Made by a program: the position numbers and the translations under genes. The notes below the pieces were generated by a model. It saw only the letters and a program-made list of their open reading frames with translations. It was not told the DNA's origin and ran no database searches. A stretch of 5,665 nt of DNA from an uncultured Bacteroidota bacterium (GTDB taxonomy: Bacteria; Bacteroidota; Bacteroidia; Chitinophagales; Chitinophagaceae). The stretch is from the NCBI GenBank assembly GCA_903913355.1, contig CAIWKU010000352.1, forward strand, positions 1 to 5,665, in the 5' to 3' direction. This document shows positions 1 through 5,665 of this stretch, in pieces (position 1 is the first letter of the stretch; each line of letters starts with the position of its first letter).

Positions 1-54
1 GGTGCTGCTTTGTTTGGAATCATCGTAGGCTTCCTGGCAATGGTTTTGAAATAA
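1..54 (+). CDS. atpE: ATP synthase F0 subunit c, C-terminal end (partial)
   Basis: Only the last 17 codons and the TAA stop are present; the 5' part lies left of the window. The visible peptide GAALFGIIVGFLAMVLK is a glycine- and alanine-containing hydrophobic helix ending in a single lysine. This fits the end of the second transmembrane helix of the proteolipid c subunit, which forms the proton- or sodium-driven rotor ring in the inner membrane. The essential ion-binding carboxylate of the family lies upstream and cannot be checked, so ion specificity is open. The call rests mainly on context, because the next genes on the same strand are b, delta and alpha in the standard F-ATPase order. 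Seventeen residues alone would not identify it. Confidence 0.85.
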   Translation, partial: GAALFGIIVGFLAMVLK

Positions 55-74
55 GCTGTTGCTCACAAAAAATC

Positions 75-111
75 AAACTGCACCCTGCGCACAGGGCAAT
101 GGGTGCAGTTT
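75..111 (+). other. Intercistronic hairpin 1 (11-bp perfect stem) between atpE and atpF
   Basis: Bases 75-85 (AAACTGCACCC) and 101-111 (GGGTGCAGTTT) are perfect reverse complements separated by a 15-base loop. Part of that loop can form a competing smaller hairpin, CCCTG at 83-87 with CAGGG at 92-96. No T-run follows the stem (it is followed by ACCTTATTA), so it does not look like a full intrinsic terminator. A plausible role is mRNA processing or protection of the upstream atpE message, since subunit c is needed in many copies per complex. That role is inferred; only the inverted repeat is seen. Confidence 0.7.
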
Positions 112-113
112 AC

Positions 114-138
114 CTTATTATCCGCAAAGGATAATAGG
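114..138 (+). other. Intercistronic hairpin 2 (8-bp stem plus wobble extension) between atpE and atpF
   Basis: TATTATCC at 116-123 pairs with GGATAATA at 129-136. The stem can extend by a G-U pair (115/137) and a C-G pair (114/138). The 5-base loop GCAAA fits a GNRNA-type pentaloop. It lies two bases after hairpin 1 and 21 bases before the atpF Shine-Dalgarno site, so the two stems form a tandem structured block. There is no following T-run. A function in differential expression within the operon is inference. Confidence 0.6.
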
Positions 139-159
139 CAATGAATCAGAATAAATTTT

Positions 160-165
160 GGAGGA
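160..165 (+). promoter_or_regulatory. Strong Shine-Dalgarno site of atpF
   Basis: GGAGGA ends six bases before the ATG at 172, close to an ideal anti-Shine-Dalgarno match and spacing. It supports 172 as the atpF start over the out-of-frame ATG at 141. It stands out because atpH, atpA and the TonB receptor gene in this window have no such site. Confidence 0.75.
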
Positions 166-171
166 TAATTT

Positions 172-666
172 ATGAAACTTCTTACACCAGATCCAGGGTT
201 ATTGTTTTGGACGCTAGTAGCGTTCCTCATCGTTTTCATTATTTTAGGCAAAATGGCATGGCCTGCAATTATTAAGGGATTGAAGGAAAGAGAAGAAGGG
301 ATTGCCGATGCAATTGCTACTGCTGAAAAAGTGAAAGCTGAAATGGCTACCCTCAAGAACGAAAATGAAGCCATGATGGCCCAGGCACGTGAAGAGCGCG
401 CCGTAATGATCAAAGAAGCCAAAGAGCAGACTTTGAAAATGATCAGTGATGCGAAAGACAAAGCCAAATCTGAATACGATCGTATCGTTGCCGACGCACA
501 GGTAGCTATCAATCAACAAAAAAATGCTGCCCTTACCGAAGTAAAAAACCAGGTAGGTAGTTTGGTGATCGAAGTGAGTGAGAAAATATTACGTCGTGAA
601 CTGAGCGATAAAAAAGAGCAGGAAAAATATATTAATCAGTTAGCTGAAGTAGTAAAACTGAATTAA
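172..666 (+). CDS. atpF: ATP synthase F0 subunit b
   Basis: This is the membrane-anchored peripheral-stalk subunit that, as a dimer, holds the F1 head still against the rotating c-ring. The product has 164 aa, normal for bacterial b subunits. Residues 1-8 (MKLLTPDP) are a short periplasm-side N-terminus. Residues 9-27 form one hydrophobic transmembrane helix, followed by the GKMAWPAI turn. From about residue 35 the rest is a highly charged, Ala/Glu/Lys-rich sequence with the long coiled-coil character of the stalk. It ends in a segment (roughly 125-164, with SEKILRRELS) that should contact delta. The start is fixed by the GGAGGA site just upstream. The gene follows atpE after a 117-base structured gap and precedes atpH by 27 bases, so it is probably co-transcribed with both. 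There is no sign of a second b-type gene (b') here. Confidence 0.96.
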   Translation: MKLLTPDPGLLFWTLVAFLIVFIILGKMAWPAIIKGLKEREEGIADAIATAEKVKAEMATLKNENEAMMAQAREERAVMIKEAKEQTLKMISDAKDKAKSEYDRIVADAQVAINQQKNAALTEVKNQVGSLVIEVSEKILRRELSDKKEQEKYINQLAEVVKLN

Positions 667-693
667 TAATTAATTACCCTTTACGAAGTAACC

Positions 694-1257
694 ATGCCAA
701 ATCCACGTTTAGCAGCTCGATATGCCAAAAGTTTAGTTGACCTCGCAACAGAAAAAGGCCAGTTGGATAAGGTATATGCAGATATGAAATACCTGCAGGC
801 TGTTTGTAAAGTCAGCAAGGAGTTTGTGAATCTGTTGCGTAGCCCCATCATCAAATTAGATCAAAAAAATGCGGTGGTTACTGCTGTTACCAAAGGAAAA
901 GTAACTGAATTGACATCCGCTTTCAATCAATTATTGGTTAAAAAAGGAAGAGAAAGCGATTTACCTGAAATAGCTGCCGCCTTTATTGAGCAATACAATG
1001 AATTGAAAGGTATACATGCAGTAAAATTGACAACCGCAGTAGAAGTAAGTGAAACCCTGAAAAAAGCGATTGAAACAAAATTGGCATCAGAAAGAGGAAT
1101 GGGTATCATAGAACTGGAGACTGCAGTAGATCCGAAACTGATTGGTGGTTTTTTATTAGAATTCAATAATAACCTGGTTGATGCAAGTATGTTGCGGGAT
1201 CTGAAAGATATTAAAAAGCAATTCATGAAAAACCTGTTTGTTCCGGAACAAGCTTAG
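694..1257 (+). CDS. atpH: ATP synthase F1 subunit delta (OSCP)
   Basis: This subunit joins the b-subunit stalk to the top of the alpha3-beta3 head. The product has 187 aa, within the usual 175-190 range. The N-terminal helical domain (about 1-105) opens with LAARYAKSLVDLATEKG, the typical start of the family. The C-terminal domain carries the conserved motif around residues 146-165 (DPKLIGGFLLEFNNNLVDAS), followed by a charged helix (MLRDLKDIKKQF). Start choice: ATG at 694 gives the family N-terminus without excess residues. The 27-base gap from atpF is AT-rich and has no clear Shine-Dalgarno site, as is common in Bacteroidota. It lies between atpF and atpA in the standard order, with the stop 41 bases before atpA. 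Confidence 0.95.
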   Translation: MPNPRLAARYAKSLVDLATEKGQLDKVYADMKYLQAVCKVSKEFVNLLRSPIIKLDQKNAVVTAVTKGKVTELTSAFNQLLVKKGRESDLPEIAAAFIEQYNELKGIHAVKLTTAVEVSETLKKAIETKLASERGMGIIELETAVDPKLIGGFLLEFNNNLVDASMLRDLKDIKKQFMKNLFVPEQA

Positions 1258-1298
1258 GATAAAAATATTTACAAATAAATTTTAAAAGTATATAGATC

Positions 1299-2876
1299 AT
1301 GGTGGACATTAAACCCGATGAAATATCAGCGATACTAAGGCAGCAGCTGGGCAATTTTAATGCATTGGCCGACCTGGAAGAAGTGGGAACCGTATTGCAG
1401 GTGGGCGATGGTATTGCCCGTGTGTATGGTTTGAACGGCGTAAGAAGTGGGGAACTTGTTGAGTTCGAAAGTGGTGTAAAAGCCATTGCACTTAACCTGG
1501 AAGAAGATAATGTGGGTGTGGTAATGATGGGTGAGAGTGGCGATATCAAAGAAGGAGCCAAAGTAAAAAGAACCGGACAGATCGCTTCTATAAAAGTAGG
1601 GGAAGGTGTGGTTGGTCGCGTAATCAATGCATTGGGAGATCCTATTGATGGAAAAGGTCCTTTAACCGGAGAATTATATGAAATGCCACTGGAGCGTAAA
1701 GCGCCAGGTGTTATTTATCGTGAGCCGGTGAAAGAACCACTGCAAACTGGTATCAAAGCAATCGATGCGATGATCCCGATTGGTCGTGGTCAGCGCGAAT
1801 TGGTAATTGGTGACAGACAGACTGGTAAAACAGCTATCTGTGTAGATACCATTATTAACCAGAAAGAATTTTATGATGCAGGTAAACCTGTGTATTGTAT
1901 ATATGTTGCGGTTGGACAAAAAGCATCAACTGTTGCCGGTGTTATGAAAACATTGAGTGATAATGGTGCCATGGCGTATACTACTATTGTATGTGCTTCT
2001 GCTTCTGATCCTGCTCCATTACAATTCTATGCACCGTTTTCCGGCGCTGCCATCGGAGAGTTCTTCCGTGATACAGGCAGACCCGCTTTGATCATTTATG
2101 ATGATCTGTCAAAACAAGCGGTGGCGTATCGTGAAGTTTCGTTGTTGCTGAGAAGACCGCCCGGACGTGAAGCGTATCCTGGTGATGTATTCTATCTGCA
2201 TAGCCGTTTACTGGAAAGAGCTGCAAAAGTAATTGCGAATGATGATGTGGCTAAGAACATGAATGACTTACCTGCTTCTATCAAGCACCTGGTAAAAGGT
2301 GGTGGATCTTTAACCGCTTTGCCTATTATTGAAACACAGGCGGGTGATGTATCTGCTTATATTCCTACTAACGTGATTTCTATTACCGACGGACAGATAT
2401 TCCTGGAAGGTAACCTGTTTAATGCGGGTATCCGTCCGGCTATTAACGTAGGTATCTCAGTAAGTCGTGTGGGTGGTAATGCACAGATCAAATCAATGAA
2501 AAAAGTAGCTGGTACCCTGAAATTGGACCAGGCATTATACCGTGAGCTGGAAGCTTTCTCTAAATTTGGAGGTGACCTGGATGCGGCTACTAAAAACGTA
2601 ATTGATAAAGGTGCGAGAAACGTGGAGATCCTGAAACAATTGCAGTATTCACCTATGTCGGTTGAAAAACAAGTTGCAATCATTTACCTCGGAACCCAGG
2701 GTTTATTGAAAGATGTAGCTGTTAGAAAAGTAAAAGAATTTGAAGCACATTTTCTGATGGAAATGGAAAATAAATTACCCGATGTACTGGCAGAATTCAA
2801 GAAAGGACAATTGAATGATGAGAGTATTGCCAAAATGGTAGAAATGGCAAAAGGATTAACGGCACAGTATAAATAA
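1299..2876 (+). CDS. atpA: ATP synthase F1 subunit alpha
   Basis: This is the non-catalytic nucleotide-binding subunit that alternates with beta in the hexameric head on the cytoplasmic side of the membrane. The product has 525 aa. In order: an N-terminal helix that binds delta (about 1-25), a beta-barrel domain (about 26-95), a nucleotide-binding domain (about 96-390) and a helical C-terminal domain. The Walker A loop is GDRQTGKT at 171-178 and the Walker B strand is ALIIYDDL at 263-270. The alpha/beta signature PAINVGISVS is at 380-389, followed directly by Arg390, the expected arginine finger. A loop at about 310-335 is longer than in E. coli or mitochondria, which explains the length above the usual ~513; I recall this as typical of Bacteroidota. 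All key residues are intact. No Shine-Dalgarno site precedes the ATG; the 41-base leader is very AT-rich. A terminator follows at once. Confidence 0.98.
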   Translation: MVDIKPDEISAILRQQLGNFNALADLEEVGTVLQVGDGIARVYGLNGVRSGELVEFESGVKAIALNLEEDNVGVVMMGESGDIKEGAKVKRTGQIASIKVGEGVVGRVINALGDPIDGKGPLTGELYEMPLERKAPGVIYREPVKEPLQTGIKAIDAMIPIGRGQRELVIGDRQTGKTAICVDTIINQKEFYDAGKPVYCIYVAVGQKASTVAGVMKTLSDNGAMAYTTIVCASASDPAPLQFYAPFSGAAIGEFFRDTGRPALIIYDDLSKQAVAYREVSLLLRRPPGREAYPGDVFYLHSRLLERAAKVIANDDVAKNMNDLPASIKHLVKGGGSLTALPIIETQAGDVSAYIPTNVISITDGQIFLEGNLFNAGIRPAINVGISVSRVGGNAQIKSMKKVAGTLKLDQALYRELEAFSKFGGDLDAATKNVIDKGARNVEILKQLQYSPMSVEKQVAIIYLGTQGLLKDVAVRKVKEFEAHFLMEMENKLPDVLAEFKKGQLNDESIAKMVEMAKGLTAQYK

Positions 2877-2897
2877 GACTGAACTGATCTATACAAG

Positions 2898-2930
2898 AAG
2901 ACCTGGAGGATACTACTCTGGGTCTTTTTT
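2898..2930 (+). terminator. Rho-independent terminator after atpA
   Basis: Bases 2898-2908 pair with 2916-2926 in an 11-bp stem (two G-U pairs) closing a 7-base loop. The 3' arm runs into six Ts (2925-2930). It lies 21 bases after the atpA stop, so it should end the ATP synthase transcript. Read on the minus strand the T-run is lost, so it is probably not an efficient terminator for the converging gene. Confidence 0.8.
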
Positions 2931-2942
2931 ATTGGTATCCTG

Positions 2943-3668
2943 TCAGAAATGGATCAAACGGGGTTTTCTGATAATAACCGAAGAACCTTTTGCCAGAAAA
3001 GCGCTTTGTGCCGAACCTACTAAATAGGAAGCAAAGGAATTACCATACTGATTTTTAATATCACAAGTTAACTGGTAATCTGTAACCGGATATACTTCCC
3101 ATCTTGGGTGTTCAACACCGTATTCAATAGTTGTATGCTCATTCAACTGATTATACCCCCAATAGTGTTCAAAAATAAATTCTTCTTCGGTCCCGCATAC
3201 GATAGGAGAAGCGTTCTTAGAAGCAGTAACCGATAACGATTGCCATTGCTTTTTATGTTTCCAATCATATTGAACCTTTAGCTGATCCTCCTGTATCGAA
3301 AGCGCGTGTTTCATGGGTTGGTAGCTATAATGTTCATTATATAATTTATTTGCAATCATAGCAATGGCTGGTTTGGGAACAATCTCACTTATAAAAGCAA
3401 CCCCTCTTTTCCATTTTTTACCATCGAAATGTTTTATGTAAAACCTGAGATTCACTTCTTCAAAATGAGTATGTAAGGGCCATTTGAGTCCGAATACCCT
3501 TGTATTATTGAATAAAAACCCCACTACACTTACCATGGCCTGGCCATTCCAGGCATCTATTTGCGTGCCTCCGGGCAAATAGGGAAGAAGTATCTCTTCC
3601 GGCACTGCGTAGTTCAGCATAGCCAGGTATTCCCAGGAGGCAGTTAGAAAAATTGGTTTATTATCCAT
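2943..3668 (-). CDS. DUF2071 (YqjF-like) family protein, function unknown
   Basis: The product has 241 aa, counted from the ATG at 3668. An in-frame TTG at 3677 would add three residues (MII), but ATG gives MDNKPIFLTASWEYLAMLNY, which matches the usual start of the family. Family-like blocks are the N-terminal WEYLAMLNY and LLPYLPGGTQID, then HFEEVNLRFYIKH (68-80), RGVAFISEIVPKPAIAMIA (88-106), LYNEHY (109-114), an EEFIFEHYWGY stretch (162-172), and a C-terminal strand SSVIIRKPRLI. There is no signal peptide or membrane segment, so it is probably cytoplasmic. The family has no firmly established reaction known to me, and I assign none. It converges on atpA with a 66-base gap holding the atpA terminator, and is divergent from the TonB receptor gene. 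It is intact and shows no sign of being part of the ATP synthase. Confidence 0.85.
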   Translation of the reverse strand: MDNKPIFLTASWEYLAMLNYAVPEEILLPYLPGGTQIDAWNGQAMVSVVGFLFNNTRVFGLKWPLHTHFEEVNLRFYIKHFDGKKWKRGVAFISEIVPKPAIAMIANKLYNEHYSYQPMKHALSIQEDQLKVQYDWKHKKQWQSLSVTASKNASPIVCGTEEEFIFEHYWGYNQLNEHTTIEYGVEHPRWEVYPVTDYQLTCDIKNQYGNSFASYLVGSAQSAFLAKGSSVIIRKPRLIHF

Positions 3669-3692
3669 GATTATCAATATGTTACAAGTATA

Positions 3693-3716
3693 ACAACCAT
3701 TTCCTGACTTGGTTGT
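3693..3716. promoter_or_regulatory. Inverted repeat in the divergent intergenic region (possible operator)
   Basis: ACAACCA at 3693-3699 and TGGTTGT at 3710-3716 are perfect reverse complements with a 10-base spacer. The site is 25 bases upstream of the DUF2071 ATG and 43 bases upstream of the TonB receptor -33 element. It could be a binding site for a dimeric regulator, or a hairpin in the DUF2071 leader. A 7-bp arm can occur by chance in AT-rich DNA, so this is tentative. Confidence 0.35.
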
Positions 3717-3758
3717 GGCTCGAAGAATAAAACGGATTAAAAAATATTTACAAAATAG

Positions 3759-3790
3759 TTTGGTTTATAAAATAAACTACTCTATGTTTG
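3759..3790 (+). promoter_or_regulatory. Bacteroidota-type promoter of the TonB-dependent receptor gene
   Basis: TATGTTTG at 3783-3790 fits the -7 consensus TAnnTTTG exactly. TTTG at 3759-3762 fits the -33 element, with a 20-base spacer, inside the usual range for the primary sigma factor of this phylum. Transcription would begin around 3793-3797, leaving a short leader of about 15 bases before the ATG at 3811. The stretch around it is AT-rich, as expected for a promoter. Confidence 0.65.
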
Positions 3791-3810
3791 TTTTATCAAA
3801 TCAATAACGG

Positions 3811-5665
3811 ATGAGAAAATTAATAATCCTGCTCCTGATAGTGCTGACAGCCGGCTGGGTAAATGCCCAGGTAAAAATTAACGGAACTGTAAAAGATACT
3901 CATGGACATATTATAGCCGGGGCCAGTGTTCAGGTAAAGGGCTCTTATGATGGTGGGGTAAGTGATTCTACGAGTCATTTTTCTTTTAAGACTTTTGAAA
4001 AAGGAGAACAAATTCTGATCGTAACCAATATTGGCTATAAATCTATTGAACAGAAGATTACTATCGGCACTGAACCAATTGAGATGGCAATCATCTTAAA
4101 GGAAGAAATCAGCGAATTAAAAGCAGTGGTGGTTACAGCGGGTAGTTTTGAAGCGGGCGATAAAAAAAGAGCGGCAACCGTATTGAGTTCTTTGGATGTG
4201 GTTACCACAGGTGGAGCAAATGCAGATATTACTGCTGTGATCAAAACATTACCTGGTGCGCAGCAGGTGGGTGATAAAGAAGGACTTTTTGTGAGAGGCG
4301 GGGATGGATCTGAAACAAAACAATATATAGATGGTACTTTAGTAAACAATCCCTATTTCACCAGCGTACCTGATCTGGCACAACGCGGTCGTTTCTCCCC
4401 TTTCTTATTTAAAGGAACGGTTTTCAGTACAGGAGGATATTCGGCATTGTATGGACAGGCATTATCATCTGCTTTGATCCTGGAAAGCATTGATATACCC
4501 GATCGTTCAGAAGCCAATGCTTCTATTTCTCCCATCTTTTTGGGAGGCGGGTTGCAGGAAGTTGCCAAAGACAAAAAATCATCATGGGGTATTACTTATA
4601 ATTATACAGATCTGCGGGCTTATTTTTCATTGGTAAAACAAAACCCTGATTATTTCCAGATCCCCTTCTTTCATGCTGCGGATGCCAACTTTCGTATCAA
4701 AACAAAAAAAGGGGGCATGATAAAATACTATACCACATTTGCTGCCAACCAACTCGGCCTGCGCAGACCCAATATTGATAATCCCAATCTGAAAAATGCA
4801 TTTGCATTACAGAATACCAACTGGTACAATAATATCAGTTGGAGAGAAAACCTGGGCAATGGTTGGAAAATGAATTTGGGTGGCGGCTATAGTACAGATC
4901 ACAATATTATTTCGCAACAGATACAGAACCAGTCTAACCTACCTGTAGTAACCGGATTAAACTGGATAGACACCACCAATTTTAATCTTACTACCAAAGG
5001 AGATCTTGCTCAGATAAAAGCAGTATTTGATAAAAGATTAAGTGGGATTAGTGTAATCCGTTTTGGAGGAGAATACCAGTATAGCTATAATAAAACTGTC
5101 TACAATAACTATCCGGCATTATTACCCGATCATTTTAAAGCCTTGTTTAGTGAAGCTGATTTATACATCACCAACGACCTGGCAGCTAAGATTGGCGCAA
5201 GATTTGAACAATCTTCCCTGCTAAATAAAGCCAATCTGGCACCAAGACTTTCCATGGCCTATAAAACAGGAAAGGGGGCCCAGATGAGTATTGCGTATGG
5301 GGAGTTCTATCAGAAACCAGAGAATACCTATTTGTATGCAACCACACAGTTTGGTTATCAGCGAGCCACACATTATATCATCAACTATATTAAGAATACC
5401 GCCTTACAAACTTTTCGGGTAGAAGCTTACTATAAAAAATATAATGACCTCGTAAAAACCTTCCCCGCATATAACAATAATGGAAACGGGTATGCCCAGG
5501 GCGTTGAATTATTCTGGAGAGATAAAAAAACATTCCAGGGCCTTGATTATTGGATCAGTTATTCTAACCTGGATACAAAGCTTAATTACCTTAATTATCA
5601 CAAAAGTTTAAAACACAATTTTGCAGCCAAACATACTGCATCACTGGTACTAAATAGTATCTTTA
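3811..5665 (+). CDS. TonB-dependent outer-membrane receptor with carboxypeptidase-regulatory-like domain (3' end missing)
   Basis: This is an open frame of 618 codons with no stop before the window edge. The product is likely an energy-coupled importer in the outer membrane. Residues 1-19 form a Sec signal peptide (MRKLIILLLIVLTAGWVNA, then Q20) without a lipobox cysteine. Residues about 21-100 form a beta-sandwich carboxypeptidase-regulatory-like domain (INGTVKDTHGHIIAGASVQV, later NIGYKS). VVVTAG at 106-111 is a TonB-box-like stretch. A plug domain follows to about 225, with DITAVIKTLPGAQQ, LFVRGG (159-164), YIDGT (172-176) and GGYSALYGQALSSA (208-221). The remainder is an aromatic-rich beta-barrel of alternating strands. 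Such proteins usually run to 700-800 aa, so perhaps 100-200 residues are missing. It is not obviously SusC-type, and no SusD partner is visible. The substrate is unknown. The ATG has no Shine-Dalgarno site; the promoter at 3759-3790 supports it. Confidence 0.9.
   Translation, partial: MRKLIILLLIVLTAGWVNAQVKINGTVKDTHGHIIAGASVQVKGSYDGGVSDSTSHFSFKTFEKGEQILIVTNIGYKSIEQKITIGTEPIEMAIILKEEISELKAVVVTAGSFEAGDKKRAATVLSSLDVVTTGGANADITAVIKTLPGAQQVGDKEGLFVRGGDGSETKQYIDGTLVNNPYFTSVPDLAQRGRFSPFLFKGTVFSTGGYSALYGQALSSALILESIDIPDRSEANASISPIFLGGGLQEVAKDKKSSWGITYNYTDLRAYFSLVKQNPDYFQIPFFHAADANFRIKTKKGGMIKYYTTFAANQLGLRRPNIDNPNLKNAFALQNTNWYNNISWRENLGNGWKMNLGGGYSTDHNIISQQIQNQSNLPVVTGLNWIDTTNFNLTTKGDLAQIKAVFDKRLSGISVIRFGGEYQYSYNKTVYNNYPALLPDHFKALFSEADLYITNDLAAKIGARFEQSSLLNKANLAPRLSMAYKTGKGAQMSIAYGEFYQKPENTYLYATTQFGYQRATHYIINYIKNTALQTFRVEAYYKKYNDLVKTFPAYNNNGNGYAQGVELFWRDKKTFQGLDYWISYSNLDTKLNYLNYHKSLKHNFAAKHTASLVLNSIF

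Noticed and set aside
75..138. Hairpins after atpE as an intrinsic terminator
   Set aside because: Neither stem is followed by a run of Ts, and the downstream genes belong to the same complex.
63..512. Open frame on the minus strand across atpF and its leader
   Set aside because: It is a mirror of the atpF coding frame with low-complexity Ser/Ala/Ile composition and no recognisable domain.
1223..1627. Open frame on the minus strand over the start of atpA
   Set aside because: It lies antisense to conserved atpA sequence, is rich in Ser/Pro/Thr, and has no support as a gene.
2908..2940. GGATAC/GTATCC repeat (2908-2913 with 2935-2940) as a second structure near the terminator
   Set aside because: The 6-bp arms are 21 bases apart and overlap the better terminator stem; likely chance.
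3669..3677. TTG start giving a three-residue longer DUF2071 protein
   Set aside because: The ATG at 3668 matches the family N-terminus; the extra residues add nothing and TTG is a weaker start.
3685..3692. Possible -7 element (TATACTTG on the minus strand) for the DUF2071 gene
   Set aside because: It has one mismatch to TAnnTTTG, and I see no TTG element at a proper distance upstream, so the promoter of this gene stays unassigned.
4035..4574. Two open frames on the minus strand inside the TonB receptor gene
   Set aside because: They lie opposite the plug and early barrel coding sequence, which is clearly the real frame.
3811..5665. SusC-type glycan importer
   Set aside because: The plug motifs and the length trend fit a shorter general TonB-dependent receptor, and no SusD gene can be seen.

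Overview
The window looks like a chromosomal segment of a Bacteroidota bacterium, most likely from the Chitinophagaceae or a close relative. The evidence is the F-type ATP synthase gene order (c, b, delta, alpha), an alpha subunit longer than the E. coli one, mostly leaderless-looking AT-rich ribosome-binding regions, a TAnnTTTG-type promoter, and a TonB-dependent receptor with an N-terminal carboxypeptidase-regulatory-like domain. The genus is inferred only loosely.

Left part (1-2930, all + strand): the 3' part of an ATP synthase operon. It holds the last 17 codons of atpE (subunit c), a 117-base gap with two clear hairpins, then atpF (subunit b), atpH (delta) and atpA (alpha). A rho-independent terminator lies directly after atpA. 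Together these genes supply part of the membrane rotor (c), the peripheral stalk (b and delta) and the nucleotide-binding head (alpha). Subunits a, gamma, beta and epsilon are not in the window. The gamma gene, which often follows atpA, is not found there.

Middle part (2943-3668, - strand): a DUF2071 (YqjF-like) gene of unknown function, converging on atpA.

Right part (3669-5665): a 142-base divergent intergenic region with a 7-bp inverted repeat and a good Bacteroidota-type promoter (TTTG-N20-TAnnTTTG). It is followed by a secreted TonB-dependent outer-membrane receptor that runs off the right edge after 618 codons. Its substrate cannot be told from the sequence.

Overall this is an ordinary housekeeping operon next to two accessory genes. 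I found no convincing new biological system. The points most worth a second look are the tandem hairpins plus strong Shine-Dalgarno site between atpE and atpF, the early end of the operon after atpA, and the inverted repeat between the two divergent genes.
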